NCBI GenBank assembly: GCA_030625775.1
Contig: DAOUQC010000012.1
Span: 1 to 64,000 of the forward strand
From: Verrucomicrobiota bacterium
GTDB taxonomy: Bacteria > Verrucomicrobiota > Verrucomicrobiia > Verrucomicrobiales > DEV007
Length of the DNA: 64,000 bases
Direction of reading: 5' to 3'
A program made the translations under genes and the position numbers. Below are positions 18,880 through 27,583 of this stretch, piece after piece. Position 1 is the first letter of the stretch. The number at the start of each line of letters is the position of its first letter. The notes beneath the pieces were generated by a model. It ran no database searches, had not been told where the DNA came from, and saw nothing but the letters and a program-made list of their open reading frames with translations.

Positions 18880-20163
18880 TCATTCAGCCGTCAACTTCAC
18901 ATAGACCTTCACGATCGTGCGCAGGGTGAGCAGCAGTGAAAGCAGGAAGCCGATAGATCCCATGATGATCATCCATTTGGGAACTTTGCGTTCACCGGTG
19001 AGGTCGGGGCGGGTGGCCAGGTAAACCAGGGCAGCAGCCAGTGCGGGCAGGCCAAGCACGGTGGATGCCTGGGCGACGGTGATGACATTGACCACGGGGA
19101 AACCCATGATGATGGATCCGATGGCAATTGCCATGCCGATGAAAAGGGCGAGCACGGTGCCATTGCGAGCGCCTCGGTCATTGATGGTGGCTCCTTTACC
19201 AAAACCATCCGAAAGCATGTTGCCACCGATCATGGCGTTGACCATGAAAGCCCCAAAACCACCGGCGAAAATCCCACAGGCAAAGACGTATTTGGCCGCC
19301 GAACCAAACAAGGGTTCCAGAGCTCTGGCGATGTCGCTGACTGATTTGAGTTCGCTAGGATCGACCTTGCCATGCAAGGCAGCGGCAGCGGTGGACATCA
19401 CCACCAGCGATACCCCGAAGAGCACACAGGTGCCAACCAGTGAATCGATCATACCTTTTTTGGTGTCTCCGATTCCCCAGCCTTTGGCACGAACTCCGTA
19501 AGCTTGGTAAAAGGCGCCAGCCACCGAGAAGGTAGTAGCCACTAATGCCTGCAGAACCAGGACATTGCCTCCCTCCGTAGGATTTGAGATGAAAGACTTG
19601 TAACCGCCCTCAGGTGGGGAGGGGATCAGGCCTTTGAACATGGCGGCAATGTCGGGTTTGGCCATGATGAGGTTGATGATGAAGGAGGTGACCATCAACA
19701 GCACGATGGTCTTCATGATTTTTTCAATCGGGTTGTAGAGATCCCTGAAGCCATAGAGCACCACGATGATGAAGGTATTCAATGCAAGCAAAACACCGAC
19801 TTTGGCAGGAGTTCCCAGATCGCCGATGATCGTTTCGATGGCAGCGACGATGGCGATGTTGTTGCTGACTTGAAAACCCGCAACAATCAGAAATAGGGTG
19901 ATGCCGATGAACACACCAACCGGTCGACCGAGACGTAGGGAGAGTTCTTCGATCAGGGTGTGTTTGTGGACCACCCCAAGACGCGCAGATAGAACCACCA
20001 TGCACCACATCAAGGAGGCAGCTAGGGCAAGCACCCAGATCATGCTGTATCCGTAGATGGCACCGGTTTTGGAACTCATCAGAATACTACCCGGTCCACA
20101 GACGACAGCGGCGATGATGATGGCTGGGCCAATGGATTTGAAAAACTCGACAATTTTATTCAT
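18880..20163 (-). CDS. Nramp-like membrane transporter lacking the canonical metal-site motifs
   Basis: A 427-residue polytopic protein with the Nramp/LeuT-like layout of about eleven membrane segments. The first helix reads CGPGSILMSSKTGA where Nramp has DPGN, and the sixth reads ATTFSVAGAFYQAYGVRAKG where Nramp has the MPH motif, so the Asp, Asn, Met and His that define the Mn/Fe site are not kept. It therefore belongs to a divergent Nramp-related branch whose substrate may not be Mn2+ or Fe2+. It lies 152 bases downstream of the NagA-like gene on the same strand, hinting at joint regulation with amino-sugar use. Confidence 0.8.
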   Translation of the reverse strand: MNKIVEFFKSIGPAIIIAAVVCGPGSILMSSKTGAIYGYSMIWVLALAASLMWCMVVLSARLGVVHKHTLIEELSLRLGRPVGVFIGITLFLIVAGFQVSNNIAIVAAIETIIGDLGTPAKVGVLLALNTFIIVVLYGFRDLYNPIEKIMKTIVLLMVTSFIINLIMAKPDIAAMFKGLIPSPPEGGYKSFISNPTEGGNVLVLQALVATTFSVAGAFYQAYGVRAKGWGIGDTKKGMIDSLVGTCVLFGVSLVVMSTAAAALHGKVDPSELKSVSDIARALEPLFGSAAKYVFACGIFAGGFGAFMVNAMIGGNMLSDGFGKGATINDRGARNGTVLALFIGMAIAIGSIIMGFPVVNVITVAQASTVLGLPALAAALVYLATRPDLTGERKVPKWMIIMGSIGFLLSLLLTLRTIVKVYVKLTAE

Positions 20164-20315
20164 GATGGGGTAGATTTGAGATTTAAAATGTGAGACGTGG
20201 GATTTCTTGAATCTGCAGTTTGAAAGGCCTTGGCAAGGTAAGGCTTTAAGTGGTTTTCAGGATAAAAACAAGAGTATAGCCTGTTTTTTATAGGCGAAAT
20301 CTGCTGGGGAGGTGT

Positions 20316-21224
20316 TTATAGTCCAATCGCCTGGCGGGGATTGGTGTCGATGAGTTGTTTGGTCTGTTCGTCGTCGAGCTCGAGATACTGGCTGAGATTT
20401 TTGCGGACCCGGGGCATGGTGATGGTGGCTCCTGCAAGGTTGGGTGAGCCGGGTTTGCGGGCGACACCGTGTTTGTCCACTTCGATTTCCATGCCGGACA
20501 GCTCGTAACGACCCGGTCCGAGCTTGGCGGCGGCGATGGCGTCGGTCACCATGATGCAACGGTCGATACCGGCCACTTTGAGATAGTTTTTCAAAGCGAA
20601 AAAATCAACGTGGGCCCCATCGGGAATGAAACAGCACCAGAGATCGTCAGACAGACTGAGTACACGCTGGATGATGTTGTCGTGGCGGTTCATAGTGACC
20701 GGACAGCCGTTGCCGACGTGGGTGACCATGCTCAATCCGGCATCGATGCCGGCTTTCAATTGATCGAGAGTGGGGTCGCAGTGTCCGGCGGAAACGGTGA
20801 TTCCCTGCTCAGCAAGAAAACGGGTGGTGGCCATGCCTTGGTCGAACTCGGGGGCGAGAGTGATCAGTTTGGTGAGTCCGGCGGTGGCTTCCAATAGACG
20901 TTTGCAGTCTTCGATATTGGCGGCTTTGACACAGTCTGCGGGGTGGGCACCAACGTAGCCGACTTGCGGATTGATGAAGGGGCCTTCGATGTGAAAACCG
21001 CAGATGATTTTTTTTGCCAGCTCATCTTGTTCGCGCAGTTGAACGAGACGGGAAAGTTTGTGACACAGGGCATCGATGCTGTCGGTGATGACCGTGGCGA
21101 GAATGTTGTCGACTCCGTCTTCCTCCAGAGCCACGCAGGTGGTGTGTAGTTCTTCAGCCGTAATTTCCGGATTGGTGAAGTCGCCGCCGAAGTAGCCGTT
21201 TACCTGAATATCAAATGGTTTCAC
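20316..21224 (-). CDS. nagA: N-acetylglucosamine-6-phosphate deacetylase-like amidohydrolase
   Basis: Amidohydrolase-fold enzyme of 302 residues. GFHIEGPFINPQVGYVGAHP carries the NagA metal glutamate, VSAGHCDPT and MVTHVGNG supply histidines, PDGAHVDFFALK and VTDAIAAA (catalytic Asp) follow, and LAGATITM is near the end. It starts directly at the barrel (DIQVNGYFGGDF), so it lacks most of the small N-terminal beta-sandwich and is some 80 residues shorter than E. coli NagA. It should deacetylate GlcNAc-6-P or a related amino-sugar phosphate in the cytoplasm. The Nramp-like gene follows in the same direction. Confidence 0.85.
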   Translation of the reverse strand: MKPFDIQVNGYFGGDFTNPEITAEELHTTCVALEEDGVDNILATVITDSIDALCHKLSRLVQLREQDELAKKIICGFHIEGPFINPQVGYVGAHPADCVKAANIEDCKRLLEATAGLTKLITLAPEFDQGMATTRFLAEQGITVSAGHCDPTLDQLKAGIDAGLSMVTHVGNGCPVTMNRHDNIIQRVLSLSDDLWCCFIPDGAHVDFFALKNYLKVAGIDRCIMVTDAIAAAKLGPGRYELSGMEIEVDKHGVARKPGSPNLAGATITMPRVRKNLSQYLELDDEQTKQLIDTNPRQAIGL

Positions 21225-21338
21225 AAGAGTGGAGATGGGGTTGGATTGAGTGGATTTGGGGGCTGCTGAAAAGAAATGGAGATCGGGAAAGGGGTGATGA
21301 CAAGAGGAAGTTTTGCATTGCAGATTGAAGCTGGCTAG

Positions 21339-21515
21339 GTTTTTGAATATAAAGAGATATTTATCTTCTCTAATGGTATTGATGTTGGTATCCAGGGAGA
21401 AGATGATGAATGCGGAAGAGAAAGTGAATTTGTCTCATGGGGTGTTGATGCGATTATCACCAATGATCCGGCTCGCACTCACAAGGTAGTAGAGGCAAAA
21501 GGTGAAAAACCTTAG
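21339..21515 (+). pseudogene. Possible remnant of a glycerophosphodiester phosphodiesterase 3' end
   Basis: A 58-codon open stretch from just after a TAG to a TAG at 21513, without an ATG in frame before its middle. Its end reads EFVSWGVDAIITNDPARTHKVVEA, resembling the C-terminal strand-loop (GVDAIITDxP) of GDPD-family enzymes. Nothing of the catalytic barrel lies upstream; 21225-21338 shows no coding content. The call rests on one short motif. Confidence 0.35.
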
Positions 21516-21523
21516 AAACAGGG

Positions 21524-22513
21524 ATGAGTTATCGAATAGCAATTGTGGGGTCGGGTGCGGTGGGGTGTTATTATGGGGCGCATTTGCTTCGAGCGGGGGC
21601 GGATGTGCATTTTTTGATGCGCAGTGACTTGGCGCATGTTCGTGAGAATGGGCTGACGATTGAGAGTGAGCTGCATGATGATTTTGTTGTTCCGGAGATT
21701 CAGTGTTACGCAGCTACTGAAGAAATAGGTCCTGTCGATCTGGTGATTATTGCATTGAAGTCGACGGAGAATGCGGCGCTTGAAGAGTTGATTCCGCCTT
21801 TGTTGAAAAAGGGCACCTGCTTGCTGACTTTGCAGAATGGAATGGGGAACGGGGATTTCCTGGCGGAACGTTTCGGAGAAAAACGAGTGATGGGAGGATT
21901 GTGTTTTGTCTGTCTGAACCGCACCGCACCAGGAGTGATTCGCCATCTGGGTTTTGGTTTGATCATGATGGGGGAATTGAAGGGGGAGGCGACGGATCGA
22001 ACCCGTCAAGTGGGCGATTTGTTTTCCGGCAGCGGAGTGGGTTGCGAAGTGGTGGATGACTTGATGTGGGCTTCGTGGCGCAAACTGGTATGGAATATCC
22101 CCTTCAATGGTCTGGCAATATTGGGTGGAGGAATTGATGTAGCGGAAATCCTGGCGGATGAAGATCTGCTTGTTCTGACGCGGCAGCTTATGAGGGAGGT
22201 GATCCGGACAGCAGGAGTTTTGGGACATGAATTGCCAGAAGCTCTGGTGGATGAGCAGGTGGAAAAGACGCTGGCTATGGGGCCCTATCGGCCGTCGAGC
22301 ATGGTCGATTTTGTCGAGGGGCGAGCGGTCGAAGTAGAAGCGATCTGGGGTGAAGCCTGGCGGAGAGGGGCTGAGGCGGGCGCCGAGGTGGGGCGGTTGG
22401 AGATGATGTATCGTTTGATTCGAGAGAAAATGCGGGGGAGGATTAAACCTCAGGAGTCGAGTCCCGCAGCCGCGGGACAAGACAGCCGGAGCATCCTGAA
22501 CGAAGGCAATTAA
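21524..22513 (+). CDS. panE: 2-dehydropantoate 2-reductase (ketopantoate reductase)
   Basis: NADPH-dependent enzyme of pantothenate/CoA synthesis. It has the N-terminal Rossmann motif IAIVGSGAVGCYYGAHL, LVIIALKSTEN, LLTLQNGMGN, and the C-terminal ApbA/PanE catalytic block ASWRKLVWNIPFNGLAILGGG. At 329 residues it is slightly long: the last ~20 residues (ESSPAAAGQDSRSILNEGN) come from a dispersed DNA repeat at 22459-22491. Some Verrucomicrobia use PanE-like proteins for other keto acids, so the substrate is inferred. A sulfatase gene follows after 12 bases. Confidence 0.88.
   Translation: MSYRIAIVGSGAVGCYYGAHLLRAGADVHFLMRSDLAHVRENGLTIESELHDDFVVPEIQCYAATEEIGPVDLVIIALKSTENAALEELIPPLLKKGTCLLTLQNGMGNGDFLAERFGEKRVMGGLCFVCLNRTAPGVIRHLGFGLIMMGELKGEATDRTRQVGDLFSGSGVGCEVVDDLMWASWRKLVWNIPFNGLAILGGGIDVAEILADEDLLVLTRQLMREVIRTAGVLGHELPEALVDEQVEKTLAMGPYRPSSMVDFVEGRAVEVEAIWGEAWRRGAEAGAEVGRLEMMYRLIREKMRGRIKPQESSPAAAGQDSRSILNEGN
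22459..22491. repeat. Dispersed palindromic repeat, copy 1 (inside panE 3' end)
   Basis: The stretch runs GAGTCCCGCAG, CCGCGGGAC, AAGACAGCCGGAG; the core GTCCCGC-AGCC-GCGGGAC is a perfect seven-base-stem hairpin. A related copy lies at 33760-33793 in an intergenic position. This copy supplies the C-terminal residues of PanE. Confidence 0.75.
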
Positions 22514-22525
22514 GGATTAGAAATT

Positions 22526-23953
22526 ATGAGACGATACGTGCGCTTATTAGTGGTTTTGGGAATTGTTTTTTTCTGCGGTGGATTCAGCTCAGTGGAGGCG
22601 GCTGAGAAAAAGCAGCCGAATATTTTGTTCATCCTGCTCGACAATGTAGGCAAGGATTGGTTTCGCAGTTATGGCAGTGAGGAAAATGAGACGCCGACGA
22701 TCGACGAACTGGCGAGGACTGGGATCAAGTTCCGCAATTTTTATGTTACTCCGGTTTGCAGCACCACGCGGGTGATGTTGTTGACCGGACGTTATCCTTT
22801 TCGAACCGGTTGGCACACGCACCATGATCCGGCGATTTACGGTGGCGGTTATTTTGACTGGAAGCGCGAGGCGAGCATCGCCCGGGTGATGAAGGATGCA
22901 GGGTATGATACTTGTATTTCCGGGAAATGGCAGATCAACGATCTTTTTGATCCGGCTCAGAAGGATGCCATCAAGCGGCATGGTTTTGATGATTATTGTT
23001 TGTTTCCCGAGGGCAAAAAAGGGCACCCGGCTCACAAGAAGCGTTATTGGGATCCCTATGTGATTCAGAATGGGAAAAAGCTGGAGACAAAAGGCAAGTA
23101 TGGGCCCGATATTTTCACAGACTACTTGATTGACTACATGTCCAAGCCACGGGAGAAGCCGTTTTTTGCTTATTATTCGACCATCTTGACTCACATTCCG
23201 GTTGGGGCGACTCCGGCGAACAAGGGGAAGGAACTCTCACCGCGTGATCAGTTTGCTGGAATGCTCAATTATGCCGACCAGTCCATCAGGCGCTTGACTG
23301 ATGCTCTGGATCGATTGGGTTTGCGAGAGAATACTATCATTTTCATCACTACGGATAATGGCACGGATAACGGGGCTTTTCATGGCTATGAAAACATGGG
23401 AGGGCGTTTCCAGGGCAGGGAAGCTTCTGTTGGCTCCACAATGCGCCCGAATGCCAGTGGTTATTATCCGATGAAAGAGTGGGGCATCAATACCCCCTTT
23501 ATTGTGAACTGTCCGGCCCTGGTGCCGGGTGGGCGTGAGAGCGATGATCTACTGGATGCGAGTGATGTTTTGCCAACGCTGGCCGCATTGGGTGGAGCTG
23601 ATTTACCCGAGGGGGTGGCTTATGACGGGCGTTCTTTTGTCTCGCAATTGTATGGCATGGCCGGGAGCAAAGTCTGGAGGCCCTGGAGTTTCACCCAATA
23701 TCACAATATTCGTGTGGTCCGGGGGCAGCGATTCAAACTGTATTCCAATGGACCGTTTTATGACTTGTCTGCCGATCCTCTGGAGCAACACAATCTTAGT
23801 AATGCCACGGGAGTGTTCGAAGACAAGAGCGTTCAGGCGGGCTATTCACAATTGAAAGGCGTTCTCGATTCCCTGCCGGAAAATGCAAAGTTGCCGTGGC
23901 AGTTTCGCAGTATTTCTGCACGCGCCTTCGAGGCGAGTGAGAGGAAGAAGTGA
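22526..23953 (+). CDS. Secreted sulfatase with non-canonical CSTTR motif
   Basis: A 475-residue sulfatase with a signal peptide (RYVRLLVVLGIVFFCGGFSS, cut near VEA). NILFILLDNVGKDWFRSYGS holds the metal site, but the catalytic motif is PVCSTTRVMLLTGRYP: cysteine and arginine are kept while the usual Pro/Ala at the third position is Thr. GKWQINDLFD and FITTDNGTDNGAFHGYENMGG complete the active site. It is probably periplasmic or outer-surface. It lies 12 bases after panE and converges on the Dabb-protein gene four bases downstream. Confidence 0.9.
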   Translation: MRRYVRLLVVLGIVFFCGGFSSVEAAEKKQPNILFILLDNVGKDWFRSYGSEENETPTIDELARTGIKFRNFYVTPVCSTTRVMLLTGRYPFRTGWHTHHDPAIYGGGYFDWKREASIARVMKDAGYDTCISGKWQINDLFDPAQKDAIKRHGFDDYCLFPEGKKGHPAHKKRYWDPYVIQNGKKLETKGKYGPDIFTDYLIDYMSKPREKPFFAYYSTILTHIPVGATPANKGKELSPRDQFAGMLNYADQSIRRLTDALDRLGLRENTIIFITTDNGTDNGAFHGYENMGGRFQGREASVGSTMRPNASGYYPMKEWGINTPFIVNCPALVPGGRESDDLLDASDVLPTLAALGGADLPEGVAYDGRSFVSQLYGMAGSKVWRPWSFTQYHNIRVVRGQRFKLYSNGPFYDLSADPLEQHNLSNATGVFEDKSVQAGYSQLKGVLDSLPENAKLPWQFRSISARAFEASERKK

Positions 23954-23957
23954 GAGC

Positions 23958-24350
23958 TTATTTTTTGATGTCGTAAACCACGATGCGATCAATCAGTGGT
24001 TTGAGGCCATCAACAAAGCGGAGGTGGTCCGGGTGGACGAGGTAATTTTGCAGATCCTCGGGGGTTTCAAAAGTGATGTCCAAGCCGACATCAAAGGAGT
24101 GGTCTACGATGTCACGGTTGCTGAACAAAGAGCGTCCTGCGTTCACTGATATGACCCCTGGAATTTTTTTAAGACTTTGGGATTCAGCAATAATTTGTTG
24201 TCGGTAACTCGGGTTTCCCGAAAGTTTCAACCAAACCAGCACGATGTGATGGATTCCTGCTTCGGGAGGTTTGGGGCCGAACTGGAGCCTGACGCAGGAG
24301 GAGGAGCTGAGCAGAACGGTAGCGGCAAGAGCAAAAACAAAGGCTTTCAT
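23958..24350 (-). CDS. Exported Dabb (stress-responsive A/B barrel) domain protein
   Basis: A 130-residue protein with a hydrophobic signal (MKAFVFALAATVLLSSSSC), where the Cys at about 20 resembles a weak lipobox. The mature part, HHIVLVWLKLSGN ... IPGVISVNAGR ... HSFDVGLDITFETPEDLQNYLVHPDHLRFV ... IVVYDI, is a dimeric alpha+beta barrel (Dabb) domain. Exported Dabb proteins recur in Verrucomicrobia/Planctomycetes next to sulfatases; their function is unclear. Convergent with the sulfatase, divergent from the K+ channel. Confidence 0.8.
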   Translation of the reverse strand: MKAFVFALAATVLLSSSSCVRLQFGPKPPEAGIHHIVLVWLKLSGNPSYRQQIIAESQSLKKIPGVISVNAGRSLFSNRDIVDHSFDVGLDITFETPEDLQNYLVHPDHLRFVDGLKPLIDRIVVYDIKK

Positions 24351-24392
24351 GGGAGTTGTGGCAGGATTGAAATAGTTTACAGTGCAGGAGTT

Positions 24393-25277
24393 GTGAAAGA
24401 GGAGAATATCAGAGAAGAGGGCAAGGAATCAACCCGAGAAAAACTTTGGCGGATTATTTTTCTTTCCGATACCCCGGCGGGCAAGACTTTTGACGTGTGT
24501 TTGCTGTGGTTGATTGCAGGGAGTGTTCTTGTGGTGATGCTGGAGACGGTGAAGAGTCTCGAGAGCAAATATGAGACTTTGTTCTACGTTTTGGAATGGT
24601 TATTCACGATTCTGTTTACCATTGAGTATGGACTGCGCATCTGGTTGGTCAGGCGCAAGAGGCGATACATTTTCAGCTTTTTCGGGATCATCGATTTGCT
24701 TTCGATTTTACCTACCTATTTGGAACTTTTATTGGCAGGGACTCATTATTTCACGGTGATTCGTATTCTGCGTTTGCTGCGTATGTTCCGGGTATTAAAA
24801 ATGGCCCGTCACATGAGTGAGGCTAATATTTTGATGAATGCCTTGGCGGCTAGTCGGGCCAAAATAGCGGTGTTTCTTTTTGGCGTGTTGTCATTGGTGA
24901 CTTTGGAGGGAACCTTGATGTATTTTCTTGAGCACAATGTCCCCAATTCCCAATTTACTAGCATTCCTGAGTCAATGTACTGGGGGATCGTGACGGTGAC
25001 GACGGTGGGTTATGGCAATATTATTCCAGTCACCGTATTGGGAAAAATCGTCGCTTCGTTCATGATGATGACGGGTTTTGCGATCATTGCGGTGCCGACA
25101 GGGATTGTCAGTGCCGAGTTGCACAAAGAATTATCCAGCGTTCGCATGGATACAAGAAAGTGCGAAGAATGTGGCATAGAGGGGCACGACCCGAAGGCTC
25201 GTTTTTGTAAGATTTGTGGAACGGAATTGAATGGTCGGAAGCACCTTGAGGATTCACCGCCGATGAATCAGGGCTAG
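24393..25277 (+). CDS. Voltage-gated K+ channel (six-TM) with C-terminal zinc ribbon
   Basis: About 294 residues from a GTG at 24393. Segments S1-S4 include the arginine-rich voltage sensor VIRILRLLRMFRVLKMARH, then S5, the pore with selectivity filter TVTTVGYGN, and S6. The tail holds two CxxC pairs, KCEECGIEGHDPKARFCKICG, a zinc-ribbon unusual for Kv channels. The frame extends upstream to an ATG at 24177, but that part is antisense to the Dabb gene and looks non-coding; AGGAG sits only two bases from the GTG, so the start is uncertain. It should conduct K+ across the inner membrane on depolarisation. Confidence 0.88.
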   Translation: MKEENIREEGKESTREKLWRIIFLSDTPAGKTFDVCLLWLIAGSVLVVMLETVKSLESKYETLFYVLEWLFTILFTIEYGLRIWLVRRKRRYIFSFFGIIDLLSILPTYLELLLAGTHYFTVIRILRLLRMFRVLKMARHMSEANILMNALAASRAKIAVFLFGVLSLVTLEGTLMYFLEHNVPNSQFTSIPESMYWGIVTVTTVGYGNIIPVTVLGKIVASFMMMTGFAIIAVPTGIVSAELHKELSSVRMDTRKCEECGIEGHDPKARFCKICGTELNGRKHLEDSPPMNQG

Positions 25278-25339
25278 AGAGGTGAGCGATTCGGCTCGCT
25301 TCTATGAGGCGCGTGTAATCATCGAGCTACAATGCTGGG

Positions 25340-26239
25340 TTATTTTTTGGAGTGTCGCCAAGCCAGTGGAGAACATTTCATTTGTCGGCGGAACATGCGG
25401 TTGAAATGGGAGAGGTCGTTGAAGCCCGAATCCTGGGCGATGTCGGTAACGGATTTTTTTGAGCTGGTGAGTTCGCGGCAGGCGTTGGCGATACGGATTT
25501 CGGTTAGGAAGGTGATGAAGGATCGACCGGTGCTGCGTTTGAAATGCCGGGAGAAGGTGGGGCGGGAGACGGGAACTGCGGCGAGCACGTCGGAGAGTTT
25601 CAAAGGCTCGTGAAAGTGGGCGGAGATCAGGGCGACGGCAGCGGCGATGGCGCGTTCGTGGGGGTCGCCGGGTTCCGGCAGATGAAAGTCCTCTGAGGCG
25701 AGAGCCTGGCGGTCACAATCGGGAGCTAAAGAGAGGGTGTTGAGTATTTCCAGAAATGCAGAGAAACGCAGCAAAGGGGGCAGGTCGGTGAGGTGGGCAA
25801 GTTGTTTTTTAACATCAAGTGCGGAAGTGCCTGAAATGCGGAGGCCCAGTTGGGCGGCTTGTCTTAAAGGTTGCAGGACAGCTGCGATTTCTCCCCCGCT
25901 TTGCCAGACAGAAAGTGGAGACTCGGGGTCAAACTGGATGCAGTAACCATGACTCGGCCCATCCATGCGCCAATAGTGGGGAAGATGGCGGTCGATGACA
26001 ACAAGGTCTCCATCATTGAAATTATCCATATGATTGCCAATCAAGCGCAGGCCACGGCCTTGGCTGACACAGGTGATTTCCATTTCAGAATGCCGGTGCC
26101 AGAGTGCGCCGGAGCCTTCGACCGCAGTGGATTGACCTGCTCCGGTGTGCAGGCGAACGCGCTCGATTCCTTGATCCCAGGTTAGCAGACGGAAAGACTG
26201 GCCTGCCAGAGGTTTGATGGTTTCTACGGCTACGGCCAT
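25340..26239 (-). CDS. AraC-family transcriptional regulator
   Basis: A 299-residue regulator with an N-terminal cupin sensor (LWHRHSEMEITCVSQGRGLRLIGNHMDNFNDGDLVVIDRHLPHYW) and a C-terminal double helix-turn-helix (LSDVLAAVPVSRPTFSRHFKRSTGRSF and VTDIAQDSGFNDLSHFNRMFRRQMKCSPLAWR). The metal/ligand-binding cupin suggests sugar sensing. It is divergent from the xylose-isomerase-family gene across 222 bases, its likely target. Confidence 0.92.
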   Translation of the reverse strand: MAVAVETIKPLAGQSFRLLTWDQGIERVRLHTGAGQSTAVEGSGALWHRHSEMEITCVSQGRGLRLIGNHMDNFNDGDLVVIDRHLPHYWRMDGPSHGYCIQFDPESPLSVWQSGGEIAAVLQPLRQAAQLGLRISGTSALDVKKQLAHLTDLPPLLRFSAFLEILNTLSLAPDCDRQALASEDFHLPEPGDPHERAIAAAVALISAHFHEPLKLSDVLAAVPVSRPTFSRHFKRSTGRSFITFLTEIRIANACRELTSSKKSVTDIAQDSGFNDLSHFNRMFRRQMKCSPLAWRHSKK

Positions 26240-26387
26240 TGGGAATATCGAATAATGAATAAGGAGTGAAGAAGGGAGAAATTAGGAGTTAGAGGGATAG
26301 CAGAATACTGTAAATGGATTTTTTGCTCAAAATGAAGGGATAGTGAGGAGAATAGCGGGTAGTTTTGAGATAATCCAACAAAAAAAT

Positions 26388-26436
26388 GAGTCAGGCCCCG
26401 TAGCTGAGACTGGGAAGGTCGGGCAGAATGATCCCA
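26388..26436. other. Two adjacent hairpins between the AraC and isomerase genes
   Basis: TCAG(391-394)/CTGA(404-407) and TGGGA(411-415)/TCCCA(432-436) form two small stems 25 bases before the isomerase ATG. A run of seven A precedes them on the + strand, so on the minus strand hairpin one is followed by seven T and could act as a terminator. The rest of 26240-26461 shows no recognisable gene. I do not match it to a known riboswitch. Confidence 0.3.
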
Positions 26437-26461
26437 CGTTAATCAAAACAGAAGCAATAAA

Positions 26462-27502
26462 ATGAGTGAACAGACTGAATACCGATTTTCTTTTGGGCCG
26501 TGGAATATTAGTGAAGGAGCTGATCCTTTCGGACCGGACGTCAGAGCGCCGGGAACTTTTGAAGCAAAGCTGGATCTTTATCAACCGCTTGGTTTTGAAG
26601 GGGTGCAGTTGCACGATGATGATGTGGTGGAGGACATTGATTCCTTGTCTCCGGAACAAGTGATGAAGCGTGCGGCTGAGGTCAAGGTTTTGTTGGATGA
26701 CCGTGGACTCACTCCGGAATTTGTCGCGCCTCGGTTGTGGTTCGCTCCGCAGACGGTGGATGGGGGGCTGACGGCCAACTCGGAATCGGATCGCACTTAT
26801 GCCTTGGATCGTTGCAAACAAGCCATTGATATTGCCCGGGAAATAGGAACCAAAAATATCGTGATGTGGTTTGCTCGCGAAGGCAGCTATTGCCGCGAGA
26901 GCAAAAATGCCAAGGTCGCCTATGATCGCATCCTGGCGGGCCTGAATACGATGTTGGATTACGACAAGGAGATTGAGATCTGGATCGAGCCCAAACCGAA
27001 TGAACCAACGGACCAAGCCTACGTGCCGACGATTGGACATACGGTGGCTTTGGCTTACGCGTCGTCTGATCCTTCTCGTGTGAAGGGTTTGATTGAAAGC
27101 GCTCATGCGATCCTGGCGGGACTTGACCCCGGGGATGAAATGGCTTTTGCCCTGGCGCATGGGAAGTTGGGCAGTGTGCACTTGAATGATCAGAATGGTT
27201 TAAAATATGATCAGGATAAGAATTTCGGTGCAGCAAATCTTCGCAGCGCATTTAACCAGGTCAGGGTTCTGGAGCAGAACGGTTACGGAACAAATGGCGA
27301 GTTCATTGGTTTGGATATCAAGGTGATGCGAACCCAGCAAGGAGAACTGGTGACCCAACATTTGGAAACAAGCCGTGAAATTTTTCTCGCCCTGGTGGAC
27401 AAGGTGCGCTCTTTGGACTCGGCAAAAGAACAGGCATTTATCGATGCACGTGATTATGAGGGCTTGGAGCGCTATCTCTTGTTGCATCTGATGGGGGTGT
27501 GA
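26462..27502 (+). CDS. Xylose isomerase family (TIM-barrel sugar isomerase)
   Basis: A 346-residue barrel of the xylose isomerase family. The catalytic histidine segment is GVQLHDDDVV; the lysine/glutamate signature is WIEPKPNEP; further metal ligands sit in IESAHAILAGLDPGDEMAFALA (Glu), HLNDQNGLKYDQDKNFG (Asp) and FIGLDIKVMR (Asp). All ligands of a group I XylA-like centre seem present, but the protein is shorter than typical XylA (about 390-440) and may act on another aldose/ketose. Divergent from an AraC regulator, suggesting sugar-induced expression. Confidence 0.82.
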   Translation: MSEQTEYRFSFGPWNISEGADPFGPDVRAPGTFEAKLDLYQPLGFEGVQLHDDDVVEDIDSLSPEQVMKRAAEVKVLLDDRGLTPEFVAPRLWFAPQTVDGGLTANSESDRTYALDRCKQAIDIAREIGTKNIVMWFAREGSYCRESKNAKVAYDRILAGLNTMLDYDKEIEIWIEPKPNEPTDQAYVPTIGHTVALAYASSDPSRVKGLIESAHAILAGLDPGDEMAFALAHGKLGSVHLNDQNGLKYDQDKNFGAANLRSAFNQVRVLEQNGYGTNGEFIGLDIKVMRTQQGELVTQHLETSREIFLALVDKVRSLDSAKEQAFIDARDYEGLERYLLLHLMGV

Positions 27503-27583
27503 ATTTTCTGAAATTGATCGGGCATCGCAGAGATTTTACTTTGCGTTCACCTGGTCTTGAGCTTGGTTTGAGTCACCAAGGTG

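Noticed and set aside
21512-22480. 322-residue open frame on the minus strand opposite panE
   Set aside because: Pro/Gln/His-rich antisense of a clear PanE sequence; no domain, no start signal.
24177-24392. N-terminal 72-residue extension of the K+ channel
   Set aside because: Antisense to the Dabb gene start, composition unlike the channel, no homologous feature.
26384-26440. Cobalamin-riboswitch-like words (GTCAGG, CTGGGAAGG)
   Set aside because: Order of the conserved blocks is wrong, the B12 box is absent, and neighbours have no B12 link.
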